A stretch of DNA of 64,000 bases from Roseateles sp. XES5 (GCF_020535545.1 NZ_CP084752.1:620001-684000), one strand, 5' to 3'; shown: positions 46,768 through 56,814, numbered from the stretch's first letter. The notes: generated from the letters alone by a model not told the origin. Numbers and translations are program-made.

Positions 46768-48389
46768 CCCTCCTTCGCCTCCACCATCGCCATCAGCGTT
46801 TCCAGCCGGTCGGCGTCGGCGGGCAGCTTGTCCTGCCGCAGCCGCGCGATGCGGGGGAAGCGCATGGCGACGCCCGACTTGTGGCGGGTGGAGCGGTTGA
46901 TGCCCTCGAAGGCGACTTCCAGCACGAAGCCATAGCCGGGTTCGGCGCGCACGGCGCGCACCGGACCGAAGCGCTCGGTCGTGTTGTTGCGCACGAAACG
47001 GTCGAGCACCTCGAGTTCGGCATCGGTGAAACCGAAATAGGCTTTACCGACAGGCACCAGCATGTCGCCCTCCGGCCCCGCCGTCCAGACGCCGAAGGTG
47101 AAGTCGGAATAGTAGCTGGAGCGTTTGCCGTGGCCGCGCTGGGCATACATCATGACGGCATCGATATTGTACGGATCGCGTTTCCACTTGAACCACGGCC
47201 CCTTCATGCGGCCGGCCTGGTAGGGACTGTCCAGCCGCTTGATCATCACGCCCTCGATCACGGGGTCGGGCGGCGCGCGGCGGAGCGTTTCCAGTTCCTC
47301 CCAGCTGGCAAAGGGCACCAGCGGCGAGAGGTCGAAGCGGTCGTGCGGCGCCTTTTCGATGAGGCCGGCGAGCCGGTCGCGGCGGGTGGCGAAGGGTTCG
47401 GGACGGATATCCGCCTCCCCCTCGAACAGCACGTCATAGGCACGCACGAAGGCGGGATAATCCTCCAGCATGCGCCCCGTGACGGTCTTGCGGTTGAGGC
47501 GCTGCTGGAGGTCCGAGAAGGTGCGCGTGGGGCTGTTCGTGCGCGCCGTGCCGCCCACCAGAAGCTCGCCGTCCACCACGCCGGAGAAATTGATAGCGTC
47601 GAGCACATCCGGAAAGGCGGCGGAGATGTCGTCGCCGGAGCGGGAATAGAGGCGGCGCGTCGTGCCCGAAGCGGAGAGCTGCACGCGGATGCCGTCCCAT
47701 TTCCATTCGGCGGCGAAATCGCCGGGATCGAGCGCATCGAGATCCCCCTCGCCCACGGGATTGGCCAGCATGACGGAATGGAAGATGGCGGGCGTCGCCA
47801 GCACCGGACGCTCCGCCCCGCCCTCCAGCCAGGCGAAGAGCGATTCATAGGGCGGTTGCAGGCCGTGCCACAGGGTCTCGATCTCGGTGACATCCATGCC
47901 GGAGAATTCGGCGAGCGCCTGTTTGGCAAGGCGGGCCGAGACGCCGATGCGCAGCCCGCCGGTCGCCAGCTTGAGGAAGGCGAAGCGGGCGGAGGGATCG
48001 AGCCTGTCGAGAAGCTCGCGCACCGCGCCGCGCACCTCCATGCGGCCGAGCGCGTTCATGCGCGCGACGACTGCACCGAGCCGCGGCTGGTCATCGTCCG
48101 GCACGCGCTCCTTGCGCTCCTGGTCCCAGACGAGCGCGATCGTCTCGGCAAGGTCGCCGACATAGTCGTAGGAATAGCGGAACAGCACCTCGTCCATGCG
48201 CTCCAGCACCAGTTCGCGCAGCAGCGCCGGCTTGACGCTCTTCAGGTCCAGCGTGCCGGCAATGGCGGCAAGACCGTAACCCCGGTCGGGATCGGGCGTG
48301 TCGCGGAAATGGTCGGCGAGCAGCTTCAGCTTGCCGTTGCGCGAGGGCGTGAGGACGAGGCGGTCGAGGAGGGTCGCGAAGGCTTTCAT
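46764..48389 (-). CDS. ATP-dependent DNA ligase
   Basis: The 541-residue protein has an N-terminal DNA-binding domain (FATLLDRLVLTPSRNGKLKLL), the adenylation motif EWKWDGIRVQL with Lys230, VDGELLVGG, VIEGVMIKRLDSPYQAGRM and FKWKRD motifs, and an OB domain. It belongs to the bacterial LigC/LigB-like group that joins nicks using ATP, beside the essential NAD ligase. The adjacent MBL-fold nuclease is its standard partner. Its stop lies inside a dispersed repeat. Confidence 0.93.
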   Translation of the reverse strand: MKAFATLLDRLVLTPSRNGKLKLLADHFRDTPDPDRGYGLAAIAGTLDLKSVKPALLRELVLERMDEVLFRYSYDYVGDLAETIALVWDQERKERVPDDDQPRLGAVVARMNALGRMEVRGAVRELLDRLDPSARFAFLKLATGGLRIGVSARLAKQALAEFSGMDVTEIETLWHGLQPPYESLFAWLEGGAERPVLATPAIFHSVMLANPVGEGDLDALDPGDFAAEWKWDGIRVQLSASGTTRRLYSRSGDDISAAFPDVLDAINFSGVVDGELLVGGTARTNSPTRTFSDLQQRLNRKTVTGRMLEDYPAFVRAYDVLFEGEADIRPEPFATRRDRLAGLIEKAPHDRFDLSPLVPFASWEELETLRRAPPDPVIEGVMIKRLDSPYQAGRMKGPWFKWKRDPYNIDAVMMYAQRGHGKRSSYYSDFTFGVWTAGPEGDMLVPVGKAYFGFTDAELEVLDRFVRNNTTERFGPVRAVRAEPGYGFVLEVAFEGINRSTRHKSGVAMRFPRIARLRQDKLPADADRLETLMAMVEAKEG

Positions 48390-48486
48390 GAAACGAGGCC
48401 CCCCGGCCCTGCCGTGCATGTCGCGCCAGCTCCTTGAAAAAGGCCGGACCGAAAAAGACCGGAACGACGGATTGCCGGAAAAGCAG

Positions 48487-48541
48487 GCCGCCTGCCGCTC
48501 TCCCCCCTCGAGGGGGAGACGCCCGGCAGGGCAGAGGGGGA
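48487..48541. repeat. Single copy of the repeat seen at 39785-39939
   Basis: CGCTCTCCCCCCTCGAGGGG and GACGCCCGGCAGGGCAGAGG follow the arm-two sequence of the large inverted repeat with a few changes. It sits between the ligase gene and its partner nuclease gene. Confidence 0.65.
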
Positions 48542-48579
48542 GCGCGTGCGTCCGCTTTCCCGAACAACGACCATCGCCA

Positions 48580-49590
48580 TCAATCCCCCTCGTCCTCGTA
48601 ACCGACGAGATGCAGCGGTCGGGCCGGCACGCCCGCAAGCTCGCACCAGCGCACCAGCGCCTCCTCGCGGCCATGCGTCACCCAGACTTCGGACGGCGCG
48701 AGTTCGCGGATCGTCTCGGTCAGTTCCGGCCAGTCGCAATGGTCGGAGATGACGAGCGGCAGTTCGACGCCGCCCTGCTTGGCGCGCTGGCGCACCATCA
48801 TCCAGCCGGAGGCGAAGGCGACCAGCGGCTCGTTGAAGCGCCGCGCCCAGCGATCCGCGAAGGCCGAGGGCGGGCCGACGATGACCGCGCCGCGAAAATC
48901 GGCGGGGCTGCTCTTTTCCGTCGTCGCCGGGCGCAGGTCGCCGAGATCGACACCGCGGCTGACATAATAGGCGCAGAGGGCGGCGAGCGAACCGTGAATG
49001 TAGATCGGCGCGTCGTAGCCGCAGTCCCTCAGAAGGCGGATGACGCGCTGCGCCTTGCCGAGCGAATAGGCCCCGACGAGGTGGCTGCGCTCGGGAAACT
49101 GGCGGAGCGAGGTGAGCAGCTTGCCCATTTCGCCCTTCGGCGCGGGATGGTGGAAGACCGGCAGGCCGAAGGTCGCCTCGGTGATGAAGACGTCGCAGGG
49201 CACCGGCTCATAGGGCGCGCAGGTCGGATCGGCGCCACGCTTGTAGTCGCCGGAGGCGACGATGCGCAGGCCCTCCTTCTCGACCGCGATCTGCGCCGAA
49301 CCGAGCACATGGCCGGCGGGATGGAAGGAGACGGTGGCGCCGCCGAGATCGATGCGCTCACCGAGCGCCGCCGCCTGGCTGGAGCCGCAGAAATCCGCGC
49401 CGTAGCGGATGGCCATGATATCCAGCGTCTCGCGCGTCGCCAGCACCGCGCCATGGCCGGCGCGGGCATGGTCGGCATGGCCATGGGTGATCAGCGCCCG
49501 CGTCACGGGGCGCACGGGGTCGATGTAGAAATCGCCGGCGGGGCAATAGAGGCCGGCGGGCGCGGGATGGAGGAGCTGGTCGGGCTTCAT
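48580..49590 (-). CDS. Ligase-associated DNA exonuclease, MBL/beta-CASP fold
   Basis: The 336-residue protein has the metallo-beta-lactamase motif THGHADHARAGHG, a second histidine in HPAGHVLGSAQI, the aspartate in ASGDYKRGADP and a C-terminal VTHGREEAL. This family is regularly coded beside ATP-dependent ligases and is thought to trim DNA ends for repair. It precedes the ligase on the same strand with a 190-base gap filled by a repeat. The usual Lhr helicase and phosphoesterase partners are not in this window. Confidence 0.9.
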   Translation of the reverse strand: MKPDQLLHPAPAGLYCPAGDFYIDPVRPVTRALITHGHADHARAGHGAVLATRETLDIMAIRYGADFCGSSQAAALGERIDLGGATVSFHPAGHVLGSAQIAVEKEGLRIVASGDYKRGADPTCAPYEPVPCDVFITEATFGLPVFHHPAPKGEMGKLLTSLRQFPERSHLVGAYSLGKAQRVIRLLRDCGYDAPIYIHGSLAALCAYYVSRGVDLGDLRPATTEKSSPADFRGAVIVGPPSAFADRWARRFNEPLVAFASGWMMVRQRAKQGGVELPLVISDHCDWPELTETIRELAPSEVWVTHGREEALVRWCELAGVPARPLHLVGYEDEGD

Positions 49591-49702
49591 GGCGGGAAAG
49601 ATAGCGGCTTTCGCGCGCGCTGCCAGGGGGCGAGGCAGGGATGTCTGCGGATGCCCCTCACCCGGGTTCGTCCCGGGGTTCGCCCCTCAGCCCGCAGGAT
49701 GG

Positions 49703-50149
49703 TCAGGCGATGGCCAGCATGCCGGCGCGCAGCGCGCCCATGTCGATGCCGGCAAGCTGCGTGTCCACCTTCTCATGCGTCTCCTTCCAGATCGGGAAGG
49801 CCGATGTCAGCAGGCGGCGGCCCTCCGGGGTCAGGCGCAGGCGGCGGCCGCGACGGTCGCGCGGATCGGGCTCGACGGCGACGAGGCCGCGACGTTCGAG
49901 CGGCTTGAGGGCGGCAGTGAGCGTCGTGCGGTCCATGGCCAGCAGGCTCGCCACCGGCCCCATCGGCGGTGGCTCGGGCCGGTTCAGCGCCATCAGCAGC
50001 GAAAACTGGCCGTTGGTGAGGCCGAGCGGGCGCAGCGCATCGTCGAAACGACGGGCGAGCGCCCGTGCCGCGCGCTGCGCCTGCAGGCACAGGCAGTTGT
50101 CGCGCACGAACAGCGTCGCCTCATAGGGAATCAAGGCTTCATCAGACAT
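49703..50149 (-). CDS. MarR-family regulator
   Basis: The 148-residue protein has the MarR winged helix (LTNGQFSLLMALNRPEPPPMG, MDRTTLTAALKPLERRGLVAVE, wing DPRDRRGRRLRLT). CLCLQAQRAARALARRFD near the start contains two cysteines (CLC) that could sense redox, but this is speculative. It is a single gene with a perfect palindrome upstream. Its targets are unknown. Confidence 0.88.
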   Translation of the reverse strand: MSDEALIPYEATLFVRDNCLCLQAQRAARALARRFDDALRPLGLTNGQFSLLMALNRPEPPPMGPVASLLAMDRTTLTAALKPLERRGLVAVEPDPRDRRGRRLRLTPEGRRLLTSAFPIWKETHEKVDTQLAGIDMGALRAGMLAIA

Positions 50150-50158
50150 AGCTTTACT

Positions 50159-50170
50159 GTTGATATCAAC
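50159..50170. promoter_or_regulatory. Probable MarR operator
   Basis: GTTGATATCAAC is a perfect 12-base palindrome 10 bases upstream of the MarR start, in the usual place for autorepression. Confidence 0.6.
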
Positions 50171-50211
50171 ATACCAATGTCAAGAGCCTTGCCGCCGAAG
50201 GATGCGGATTC

Positions 50212-52512
50212 TCAGAGATTGGGGATGCAGAGAATGGCCTGGAGGCCCCGCGCGTCGATGGGCTTGCTGAGATAGTAGCCCTGGATCTCGTCGCAGCCGG
50301 CCTCGCGCAGGAAGTCGATCTGCTCGCGGGTCTCCACGCCCTCGGCGATGACGCGCAGTTGCAGCGTATGGGCGAGCGAAATGACGGCGCGGGCGATGGC
50401 GGCGTCATCGGTGTCGTTCGGCAGGTCCTGGACGAAGGAGCGGTCGATCTTCAGCACGCCCATGGGGAAGCGCTTGAGGTGGCTGAGGCTGGAATAGCCG
50501 GTGCCGAAATCGTCGATGGCGAGATGCACGCCAAGCTGCGAGAGGCGGTGCATGGTCTCCACCGCCTGCTGCACGTCCTGCATGATCAGGCTTTCGGTCA
50601 GTTCCAGCTCGAGATAGCGCGCCTCCAGCCCGCTTTCCTCCAGCGCCGTGGCGACGCGCTCCACCCAGTCCGTTTCCTGGAACTGGCGCGCCGAGACATT
50701 GACGCTGACGACGACCGGCGGCAGGCCGGAATCCTGCCAGGCCTTGTTCTGGCGGCAGGCGGCGCGCAGCGTCCAGTCGCCGATGGGCCCGATCAGGCCG
50801 TTTTCCTCGGCCAGCGGAATGAAATCGCCGGGCGGCACGATGCCGCGCTCGGGATGACGCCAGCGGATCAGCGCTTCGACGGCGAAGATGCGGCCGTTGG
50901 AAAGATCCATCTGCGGCTGGTACTGCAGGAAGAATTCGGAGCGGGCGAGCGCGCGGCGCAGCTCCTCCTGCCGCTCCAGCTTCTCATGCGCCCGGTTGGC
51001 GAGCTCCGCGGTGAAGACCTGCATGGCGTCACGGCCGATCTCCTTGGCGCGGTACATGGCGGTGTCGGCGCGGGCCAGCAGTTCCGTGACGTTGCGGCCA
51101 TGTTCGGGATAGGCGGCGACGCCCATGCTGCAGGTGACCTGGAAGGAGCGGCCCTCGATCTCCACCGGCTCGGCGATGGCCTCGCGCACGGCGCTCAGCC
51201 GGTCTTCGACGCTCTCGCCCTTGCGCATGGCGCCGTTGATCAGCACGACGAACTCGTCGCCGCCGAGGCGCACGATGCTGTCGCTGGCGCGCACGCAGCG
51301 CAGCATGCGCGCGGCGACGATCTTCAGGAGCTCGTCGCCGGCGTGATGGCCGAGGCTGTCATTGACCAGCTTGAAATTGTCGAGGTCGATGAAGGCGAGC
51401 GTCATGGAGCCGCCGGCATCGTCCGCCGCCTCGATGGCCGAGGCGACGCGCTCGTCCAGCATGCTGCGGTTCGGCAGGCCCGTCAGCGTGTCGTGGTGGG
51501 CCATGAACTGGATGCTGTCTTCCGCTTCCTTGCGCTCGATGGCGATGCCGGCGATGTGGATCGCCATGCCGACGAGCTTCATGCATTCGGCGCTCGGCTC
51601 GCCGCCGCGGCGCGAATAAAGCGCGAAGCTGCCCATCACCTTGCCCTGGTAGGAGCGGATGGGCGAGGACCAGCAGGCGCGGAACCCGTAGGGCAGGATC
51701 AGCGCCTTGAAATTCTCCCAGAGCGGGTCCGTCTCGATATCGGTCACGATGACAGGTTCGCCGCGCCACATGGCCGTGCCGCAGGATCCGAGCGATGGGC
51801 CGATCTCCAGTCCGTCGACCAGCTGGCAATAGGCGGGGTCGAGATTGGGCGCGGCGCCGTGCACGATATGCTTGCCGTCGGGCGCGAGCATCAGGATCGA
51901 CCCCGTCACGTCGGGGATATGCGCCTCGATGAGGAGGATGAGCGAGGAAAAGACCTCGGCGAGCGGCGCGCCGAGCGCGATCATCTTCAGAAGATGCGCC
52001 TGGCCGAGATGCAGGCTTTCCTCGCGCTTGCGCTCGGTGATGTCGCGCGCGATGCCGACGATGCCGACCACTTCACCGGCGGCGTCCCGCACCGGCAGCT
52101 TCGAGGAGAGCAGCCATTTCATCCGGCCGCTGGCGTCGCGGACCAGCTCTTCCATGTCGAGCCGGGGGCGGCCGGTGCGGATGATCTCCTGCTCGATGGT
52201 GAAGAAGCCGCGCGCCACATGCTCGGGATGGAGATCGAAGTCGGACAGGCCTTCCATCCCCCCTGTCCCCTCGCGCCTGTTGTCCTTGACGACGGCACGG
52301 TTGGCGACGACGAAGCGGCTGTTCCTGTCCTTGAAGTAGAGATAGTCCGGCACCTCGTCGATCATGGCTTCGAGCCACATGGTGCGCTCGTTCTGCGCCA
52401 CCGCCAGCGGGAAGAGCCGCGCCGCCTCGTCCAGCAGGCGCTGGCTGGCGGACATCAGGCGCGCCGTCGCTTCGACATCGTCGTTGCCAAGGTGGGACAG
52501 GTTCGTCGACAT
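50212..52512 (-). CDS. PAS-GAF-GGDEF-EAL cyclic-di-GMP enzyme
   Basis: The 766-residue protein starts MSTNLSHLGNDDVEATARLM; CAGGGAA precedes that ATG. It contains a PAS domain (about 75-200), a GAF domain (about 205-350), a GGDEF domain with intact GGDEF (RLGGDEFVVLI) and an EAL domain with AVEALIRW, LTESLIM, DDFGTGYSS and KIDRSF. It could both make and degrade cyclic-di-GMP, with activity set by signals bound to PAS or GAF. No membrane helix is evident. It is divergent from a Tat-exported protein gene. Confidence 0.93.
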   Translation of the reverse strand: MSTNLSHLGNDDVEATARLMSASQRLLDEAARLFPLAVAQNERTMWLEAMIDEVPDYLYFKDRNSRFVVANRAVVKDNRREGTGGMEGLSDFDLHPEHVARGFFTIEQEIIRTGRPRLDMEELVRDASGRMKWLLSSKLPVRDAAGEVVGIVGIARDITERKREESLHLGQAHLLKMIALGAPLAEVFSSLILLIEAHIPDVTGSILMLAPDGKHIVHGAAPNLDPAYCQLVDGLEIGPSLGSCGTAMWRGEPVIVTDIETDPLWENFKALILPYGFRACWSSPIRSYQGKVMGSFALYSRRGGEPSAECMKLVGMAIHIAGIAIERKEAEDSIQFMAHHDTLTGLPNRSMLDERVASAIEAADDAGGSMTLAFIDLDNFKLVNDSLGHHAGDELLKIVAARMLRCVRASDSIVRLGGDEFVVLINGAMRKGESVEDRLSAVREAIAEPVEIEGRSFQVTCSMGVAAYPEHGRNVTELLARADTAMYRAKEIGRDAMQVFTAELANRAHEKLERQEELRRALARSEFFLQYQPQMDLSNGRIFAVEALIRWRHPERGIVPPGDFIPLAEENGLIGPIGDWTLRAACRQNKAWQDSGLPPVVVSVNVSARQFQETDWVERVATALEESGLEARYLELELTESLIMQDVQQAVETMHRLSQLGVHLAIDDFGTGYSSLSHLKRFPMGVLKIDRSFVQDLPNDTDDAAIARAVISLAHTLQLRVIAEGVETREQIDFLREAGCDEIQGYYLSKPIDARGLQAILCIPNL

Positions 52513-52745
52513 GGTTCCCTGCAAATCCAGAACATGCGGAAGGGCACGGCCATATGCCGCCCTTCGCGAACAACCCAAGCTACACCTTGAGTCGTTATCC
52601 AAACCTAAAGGAAACGAACGAAATGCCGCCGATTCAGGGCCCGGAACTGGACATATGACAACTTTTGCGGGCGCAGGCGTGCTGTCCCGTTCCGGCACAG
52701 AACCATCTGGCACGGTTCCTGCTCCACGGTCGGAAAGGAGCTTTC

Positions 52746-54119
52746 ATGGTTAGCAGACGGTTGTTTCTTTCCGGCCTCGGTCTTGGCGCAGCAGGCGGCA
52801 TCGCCGCTTCGGCGCGCGCCGAGACGCAGCGCCTGCCGGTGGTGGACGTGGACCTGCGCGGCAGCATCGACGCCTCGGCGCATGGCGTGCGCCCCGGCGC
52901 GGGCGACCGCAAGAGCAAGGCCTTCACAAAGCTGCTGAAGGACGCGGCCGCCAGCAACACGCCCGTCTTCCTGCCGCCCGGCGATTACGTGATCTCCAAC
53001 CTCACCCTGCCCGACAACACGCGGCTGACGGGCGTGCCCGGCGCCACGCGCATCCTCTATGGCGGCGACGGCCATCTCTTCGCCGCCGACGGGGCAAGCC
53101 GCATCGAGCTTGCCAATCTCGTCATCGACGGAGCGAACCGCTGGCTCGACGATACGGTCGAGGGCCTCGTGCATCTTTCCAATGTCGCCAATGTCACCAT
53201 CGAGAACTGCGAGATCCAGGGCTCGTCCAAGTGCGCCATCGGCCTGCAGCGCTCGGGCGGGCGCATCGAGCGCAACCGCCTGTCGGGTGCGGCCGAGCAC
53301 GCGCTCTATGCCGTCGAGAGCCGCGAACTCTCCATCACCGGCAATCAGGTCTTCGACTGCGGCAATGGCGGCATCCTCGTGCACCGCTGGCAGAAAGGCC
53401 GCGACGGCACCATCGTCACCGGCAACCGCATCGCGCGCATCGCCGCGACGCGCGGCGGCACCGGCCAGTACGGCAATGGCATCAACGTCTTCCGCGCCGA
53501 CGACGTGATGATCACCAACAACCACGTCTCGGGCTGCGCCTTCTCGGCCATCCGCGCCAATGCGGGCTCGAACGTCCAGATCGCCGGCAATACCTGCCTC
53601 GACAGCGGCGAGACCGCGATCTATTCCGAATTCGGCTTCACCGGCGCGGTGGTCAACGGCAACCTCGTCGACGGGGCGGCCAACGGCATTCTCATCGTCA
53701 ATTTCAACGAGGGCGGACGGCTCGCCACGGTGACCGGCAACGTCATCCGCAATCTCCGCCTCGACGGCCCCTATGTGCATGACGGCGCGGGTTTCGGCTT
53801 CGGCATCGCGGTGGAGGCCGATACGGTCGTTTCCGGCAACACGGTGGAAAACGCGCCAAAATGGGGGCTGGTGCTCGGCTGGGGACCCTATATGCGCGGC
53901 CTCGTCGTCAGCGGCAATCTGGTGCGCGCCTGCCCGGTCGGCTGCGCGGTGAGCGTGGTGGAGGAGGCCGGCGCCGCCCTCATCTCCGGCAATGTCTTTT
54001 CCGAAACGCCGGAAGCCGCAATCGCCGGCTATCGCTGGAACGAACGCGTGACGGGCGACCTCGCCACGGAGAGCGCGGCCTATGCGCATCTGACGATCGA
54101 ACGGAACCGGGCGGGCTGA
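52746..54119 (+). CDS. Tat-exported parallel beta-helix protein (TIGR03808 type)
   Basis: The 457-residue protein has a twin-arginine signal (SRRLFLSGLGLGAAGG) and a long set of right-handed beta-helix repeats with motifs like ITGNQVFDCGNGGI and VSGNLVRACPVGCAV. It fits a family of unknown role known mainly from Rhizobiales. The fold is typical of polysaccharide lyases and related enzymes, but catalytic residues cannot be named. AAGGAG precedes the ATG. It should act in the periplasm. Confidence 0.82.
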   Translation: MVSRRLFLSGLGLGAAGGIAASARAETQRLPVVDVDLRGSIDASAHGVRPGAGDRKSKAFTKLLKDAAASNTPVFLPPGDYVISNLTLPDNTRLTGVPGATRILYGGDGHLFAADGASRIELANLVIDGANRWLDDTVEGLVHLSNVANVTIENCEIQGSSKCAIGLQRSGGRIERNRLSGAAEHALYAVESRELSITGNQVFDCGNGGILVHRWQKGRDGTIVTGNRIARIAATRGGTGQYGNGINVFRADDVMITNNHVSGCAFSAIRANAGSNVQIAGNTCLDSGETAIYSEFGFTGAVVNGNLVDGAANGILIVNFNEGGRLATVTGNVIRNLRLDGPYVHDGAGFGFGIAVEADTVVSGNTVENAPKWGLVLGWGPYMRGLVVSGNLVRACPVGCAVSVVEEAGAALISGNVFSETPEAAIAGYRWNERVTGDLATESAAYAHLTIERNRAG

Positions 54120-54212
54120 CCCGCCCCGGAATGCGCCTCTCCTTCCTGCCCGAACGGGGAGGCGTCATGGTGGATGGGGGAGCGGTCCAAAGCCGCCCCC
54201 TCATCCGCTGTC

Positions 54213-54713
54213 TCAGCCGCCATGGCCCTGATGGTCGCCGGAGGCGCCTTCGGCGGGCTTCGCGCCGGGCTTGGCGGACCCGATCTTGAAATCGACGTCG
54301 ATCTTGCCGGCCTTCTCGAAGGTCAGCGTCGCCTTGAACGTCTCGCCTTCCTTCAGGGGATGCTTGATCTTCATGAACATCACGTGCAGGCCGCCGGACT
54401 TCAGATCGACCTTGGCGCCGGCCGGGATTTCGACGCCATCCGGCAGCTGGCGCATCTTCATCACATCGTTTTCCATGGCCATTTCATGGATCTGCACGTC
54501 GTCGGACACGTCCGGCGCGGCGATGGAGACGAGGCGGTCGGCCTCCGTGCCCTTGTTGGTGATGGTCATGAAGCCGCCGCCGACGGGTTGGCCGGGCAGC
54601 GTCGCCTTGGAGGCCGGGTGGTGGATTTCGAGCGCGCCGAGCGTGAAATCATGGGCGAAGGCGGCCGAGGCCGAGAGCGCCAGAACGGCGAGGGTTGCGA
54701 GCATGCGTTTCAT
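54213..54713 (-). CDS. PCu(A)C copper chaperone
   Basis: The 166-residue exported protein has a signal peptide (ALSASAAFA, then HDFTLGALEIHHP) and the copper site HEMAMENDVMKMRQL plus GGLHVMFMKI, giving the H-M-x10-M and H-x-M pattern. The His-rich tail (GDHQGHGG) may bind copper too. PCu(A)C proteins deliver Cu(I) to cytochrome oxidase in the periplasm. It lies 26 bases behind the PepSY gene in one unit. Confidence 0.9.
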   Translation of the reverse strand: MKRMLATLAVLALSASAAFAHDFTLGALEIHHPASKATLPGQPVGGGFMTITNKGTEADRLVSIAAPDVSDDVQIHEMAMENDVMKMRQLPDGVEIPAGAKVDLKSGGLHVMFMKIKHPLKEGETFKATLTFEKAGKIDVDFKIGSAKPGAKPAEGASGDHQGHGG

Positions 54714-54739
54714 GGGAGTTTCCCTTTCTTGCTGTCTGT

Positions 54740-56128
54740 TCAGGAGAAGACGCGCCGCAGCGGCGGCACGAAGCGGATGACGACCTGATCGAAGGCGATC
54801 ATGGCGAGGATGGTGAGGCCCGTCAGCGGGAAAAGCGCACCGAAGACGACGGCGATGCCCCAGAGGCCGAGATAGAGACGCGTTTCGCGGGGAGCCGGCG
54901 GCACGCCGATGCGGCCCTTCGGCCGGCGCTTCCACCACATGACGACGCCCGACACGCTCATGGCGATGACGAGGAGGCAGGTGGAGAGCATGAGGAGCTG
55001 ATTGAGCAGCCCCCATTCCTGCCCCTTGTGGATATTGACGCTCCACTCGATGGCCTTGCCGGTCGCCGGGTAATCGCCATAGGCGATATCGACGAGGCGT
55101 TCGCCGGAATACTGGTCGATATGGATCGTGCGCTCGTGCTTGAGGTCGGCCGGATAGATCGCGGCGGTGTAGACGCCCGTCTCGCCCGCGGGCGGCGAGA
55201 CCTCGTAGCCGGGCAGCATGCCGGCGGCATCGGCGATCGTCACCGCATTGTCGAGGCCGATCGGCGGAAGGGCCGCTTGACCATCGGCCGGAAGGGTCGA
55301 TTGCGGCACCGGCGCATTCTCCATCAGCCAGGAGGGCTTGGCGACGACGTCGGTGGTGATCAGCATGGAATGCGGCACCCGGTCCCAGAGCTGGGCGGGA
55401 TAGCCCATGCCGTTCGCCGTCAGCGTCGCATTGAGTTTGGCGCCCCAGAAGCCGCTCCACAGCAGGCCGCTGAAGGCGAGGAACAGGATGACGACGCTGG
55501 CGAACAGGCCTGTCACGGCATGCAGGTCGCGCCAGAAGACGCGCCGGGCCGGCGTGCCGCGCACCGTCAGGACACCGCCGGTCTGGCTCCGCGGCCACCA
55601 CAGATAGAGGCCCGTCAGCACCAGCACGATGGCAAAACCCGCGACGATCTCGATGATGCGCTCCCAGGACGTGCCGAAATAATCGAGGCTGTGCAGGTCC
55701 TCGACCACCTGGTTGAACTCTTCCTTCGCGCCGACCGTGTCGAGCACGGCGCCGTCATAGGGATCGACGAAGACCAGCCTATTGCCGGCCTCGGTGGACA
55801 CCGTCACGCGGGCGGAGCGATCCGCCCCGGCCGGCGTGCGGTAAGAGGCGAGCGCCGAGCCCGGCACCGCCGCGACGGCCTTTTCCACCAGGGTGGAGGG
55901 CGGCAGAACCCGGTCGCCCACCGTCACGTAGTTGCGATAGCGGAAGAGGCTCGCATCGATTTCGTCGTTGAAGAGGTAGAGCCCGCCGGTGATGGCGAGA
56001 CTGATCATGAAGGGCACGGCCAGCAGGCCGGCGAAGAAATGCCAGCGCCAGATGGCGCGGTAGAGGCGCTGGGCCAGCGCGGACGGTTCGGCGGCGGCGG
56101 AGGCCGGCGCGTCTGAAATCACGGACAT
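54740..56128 (-). CDS. PepSY-associated membrane protein (PiuB-like)
   Basis: The 462-residue protein has four membrane helices (AGLLAVPFMISLAITGGLYLF first) and PepSY domains facing the periplasm. EDLHSLDYFG and NIHKGQEWGLLNQLLML match the PiuB/FecR-less iron-linked family, which is thought to reduce or move ferric siderophore iron. In this operon the partners suggest copper. ATG 56128 is preferred over 56164. Confidence 0.88.
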   Translation of the reverse strand: MSVISDAPASAAAEPSALAQRLYRAIWRWHFFAGLLAVPFMISLAITGGLYLFNDEIDASLFRYRNYVTVGDRVLPPSTLVEKAVAAVPGSALASYRTPAGADRSARVTVSTEAGNRLVFVDPYDGAVLDTVGAKEEFNQVVEDLHSLDYFGTSWERIIEIVAGFAIVLVLTGLYLWWPRSQTGGVLTVRGTPARRVFWRDLHAVTGLFASVVILFLAFSGLLWSGFWGAKLNATLTANGMGYPAQLWDRVPHSMLITTDVVAKPSWLMENAPVPQSTLPADGQAALPPIGLDNAVTIADAAGMLPGYEVSPPAGETGVYTAAIYPADLKHERTIHIDQYSGERLVDIAYGDYPATGKAIEWSVNIHKGQEWGLLNQLLMLSTCLLVIAMSVSGVVMWWKRRPKGRIGVPPAPRETRLYLGLWGIAVVFGALFPLTGLTILAMIAFDQVVIRFVPPLRRVFS

Positions 56129-56191
56129 GGGAAAGGGTCCTGTCGGTCTGAAATCGAGGCGCACGCCGGAAAACGGCGCACGGGCGAAAGA

Positions 56192-56575
56192 TCAGGCGGA
56201 CAGGAAGGGCGGCGCGCGCGGCGGCGCGCCGGGGCGGTCGCGGCGGGAGGCGAGCGCCTCCTCGACGAGCGGCAGGGGAGAGACGTGACGGAAGGCGAGG
56301 ACCGCGCCGTCGAGATCGGCCGGCGCGGGCAGCAGCATGGCGCCGGCGATGCGGCAGGCCTCGCACTTGACGGGCGCGACGTGCCTCGCCTTGCCGTCGA
56401 CCATGTCGTTGAGGCAGAGGTCCGCGATCGTGCCGTCGGGCAGCACATATTGGGCAAGCTCGAAGGCATCCGGCTGGGTGGCGACGGCGGGCCGGTGGGC
56501 GAAGCCGACGAACAGCAGGGCGACCGCGCAGAGAATGCGCAGGCAAGCGGCCCAGCGTGTCATGCCTCGTGTCAT
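56192..56575 (-). CDS. DUF2946-like exported small protein
   Basis: The 127-residue protein has an N-terminal membrane or signal segment ([19 protein letters not shown]) and a CLND and CEACRIAG cysteine pair that may bind metal. It resembles DUF2946 proteins found beside copper and PepSY genes. A second ATG at 56563 is possible. It heads the unit with PepSY and PCu(A)C genes. Confidence 0.68.
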   Translation of the reverse strand: MTRGMTRWAACLRILCAVALLFVGFAHRPAVATQPDAFELAQYVLPDGTIADLCLNDMVDGKARHVAPVKCEACRIAGAMLLPAPADLDGAVLAFRHVSPLPLVEEALASRRDRPGAPPRAPPFLSA

Positions 56576-56814
56576 CGTTCGTCCCCATCCGCCTTTGCGG
56601 ACACATCACCCGTAGGACCATGCCGGCGTCAGGTCAATGCGGCAAAACGGGCTCCATCAGCACAATTGATGGATCGATCGGGCGCATCCCCTACCACCGG
56701 ACCCGGCCGCCGCCTATGGTGCCGGCGCTCCGCATCCTTTCGCCTTCGATAGCAGCGACGGGGGCGCGGCTGTTTGTTCTGCATCAAGCCCGGGCAAGAC
56801 GGGCAGGAGGATCC

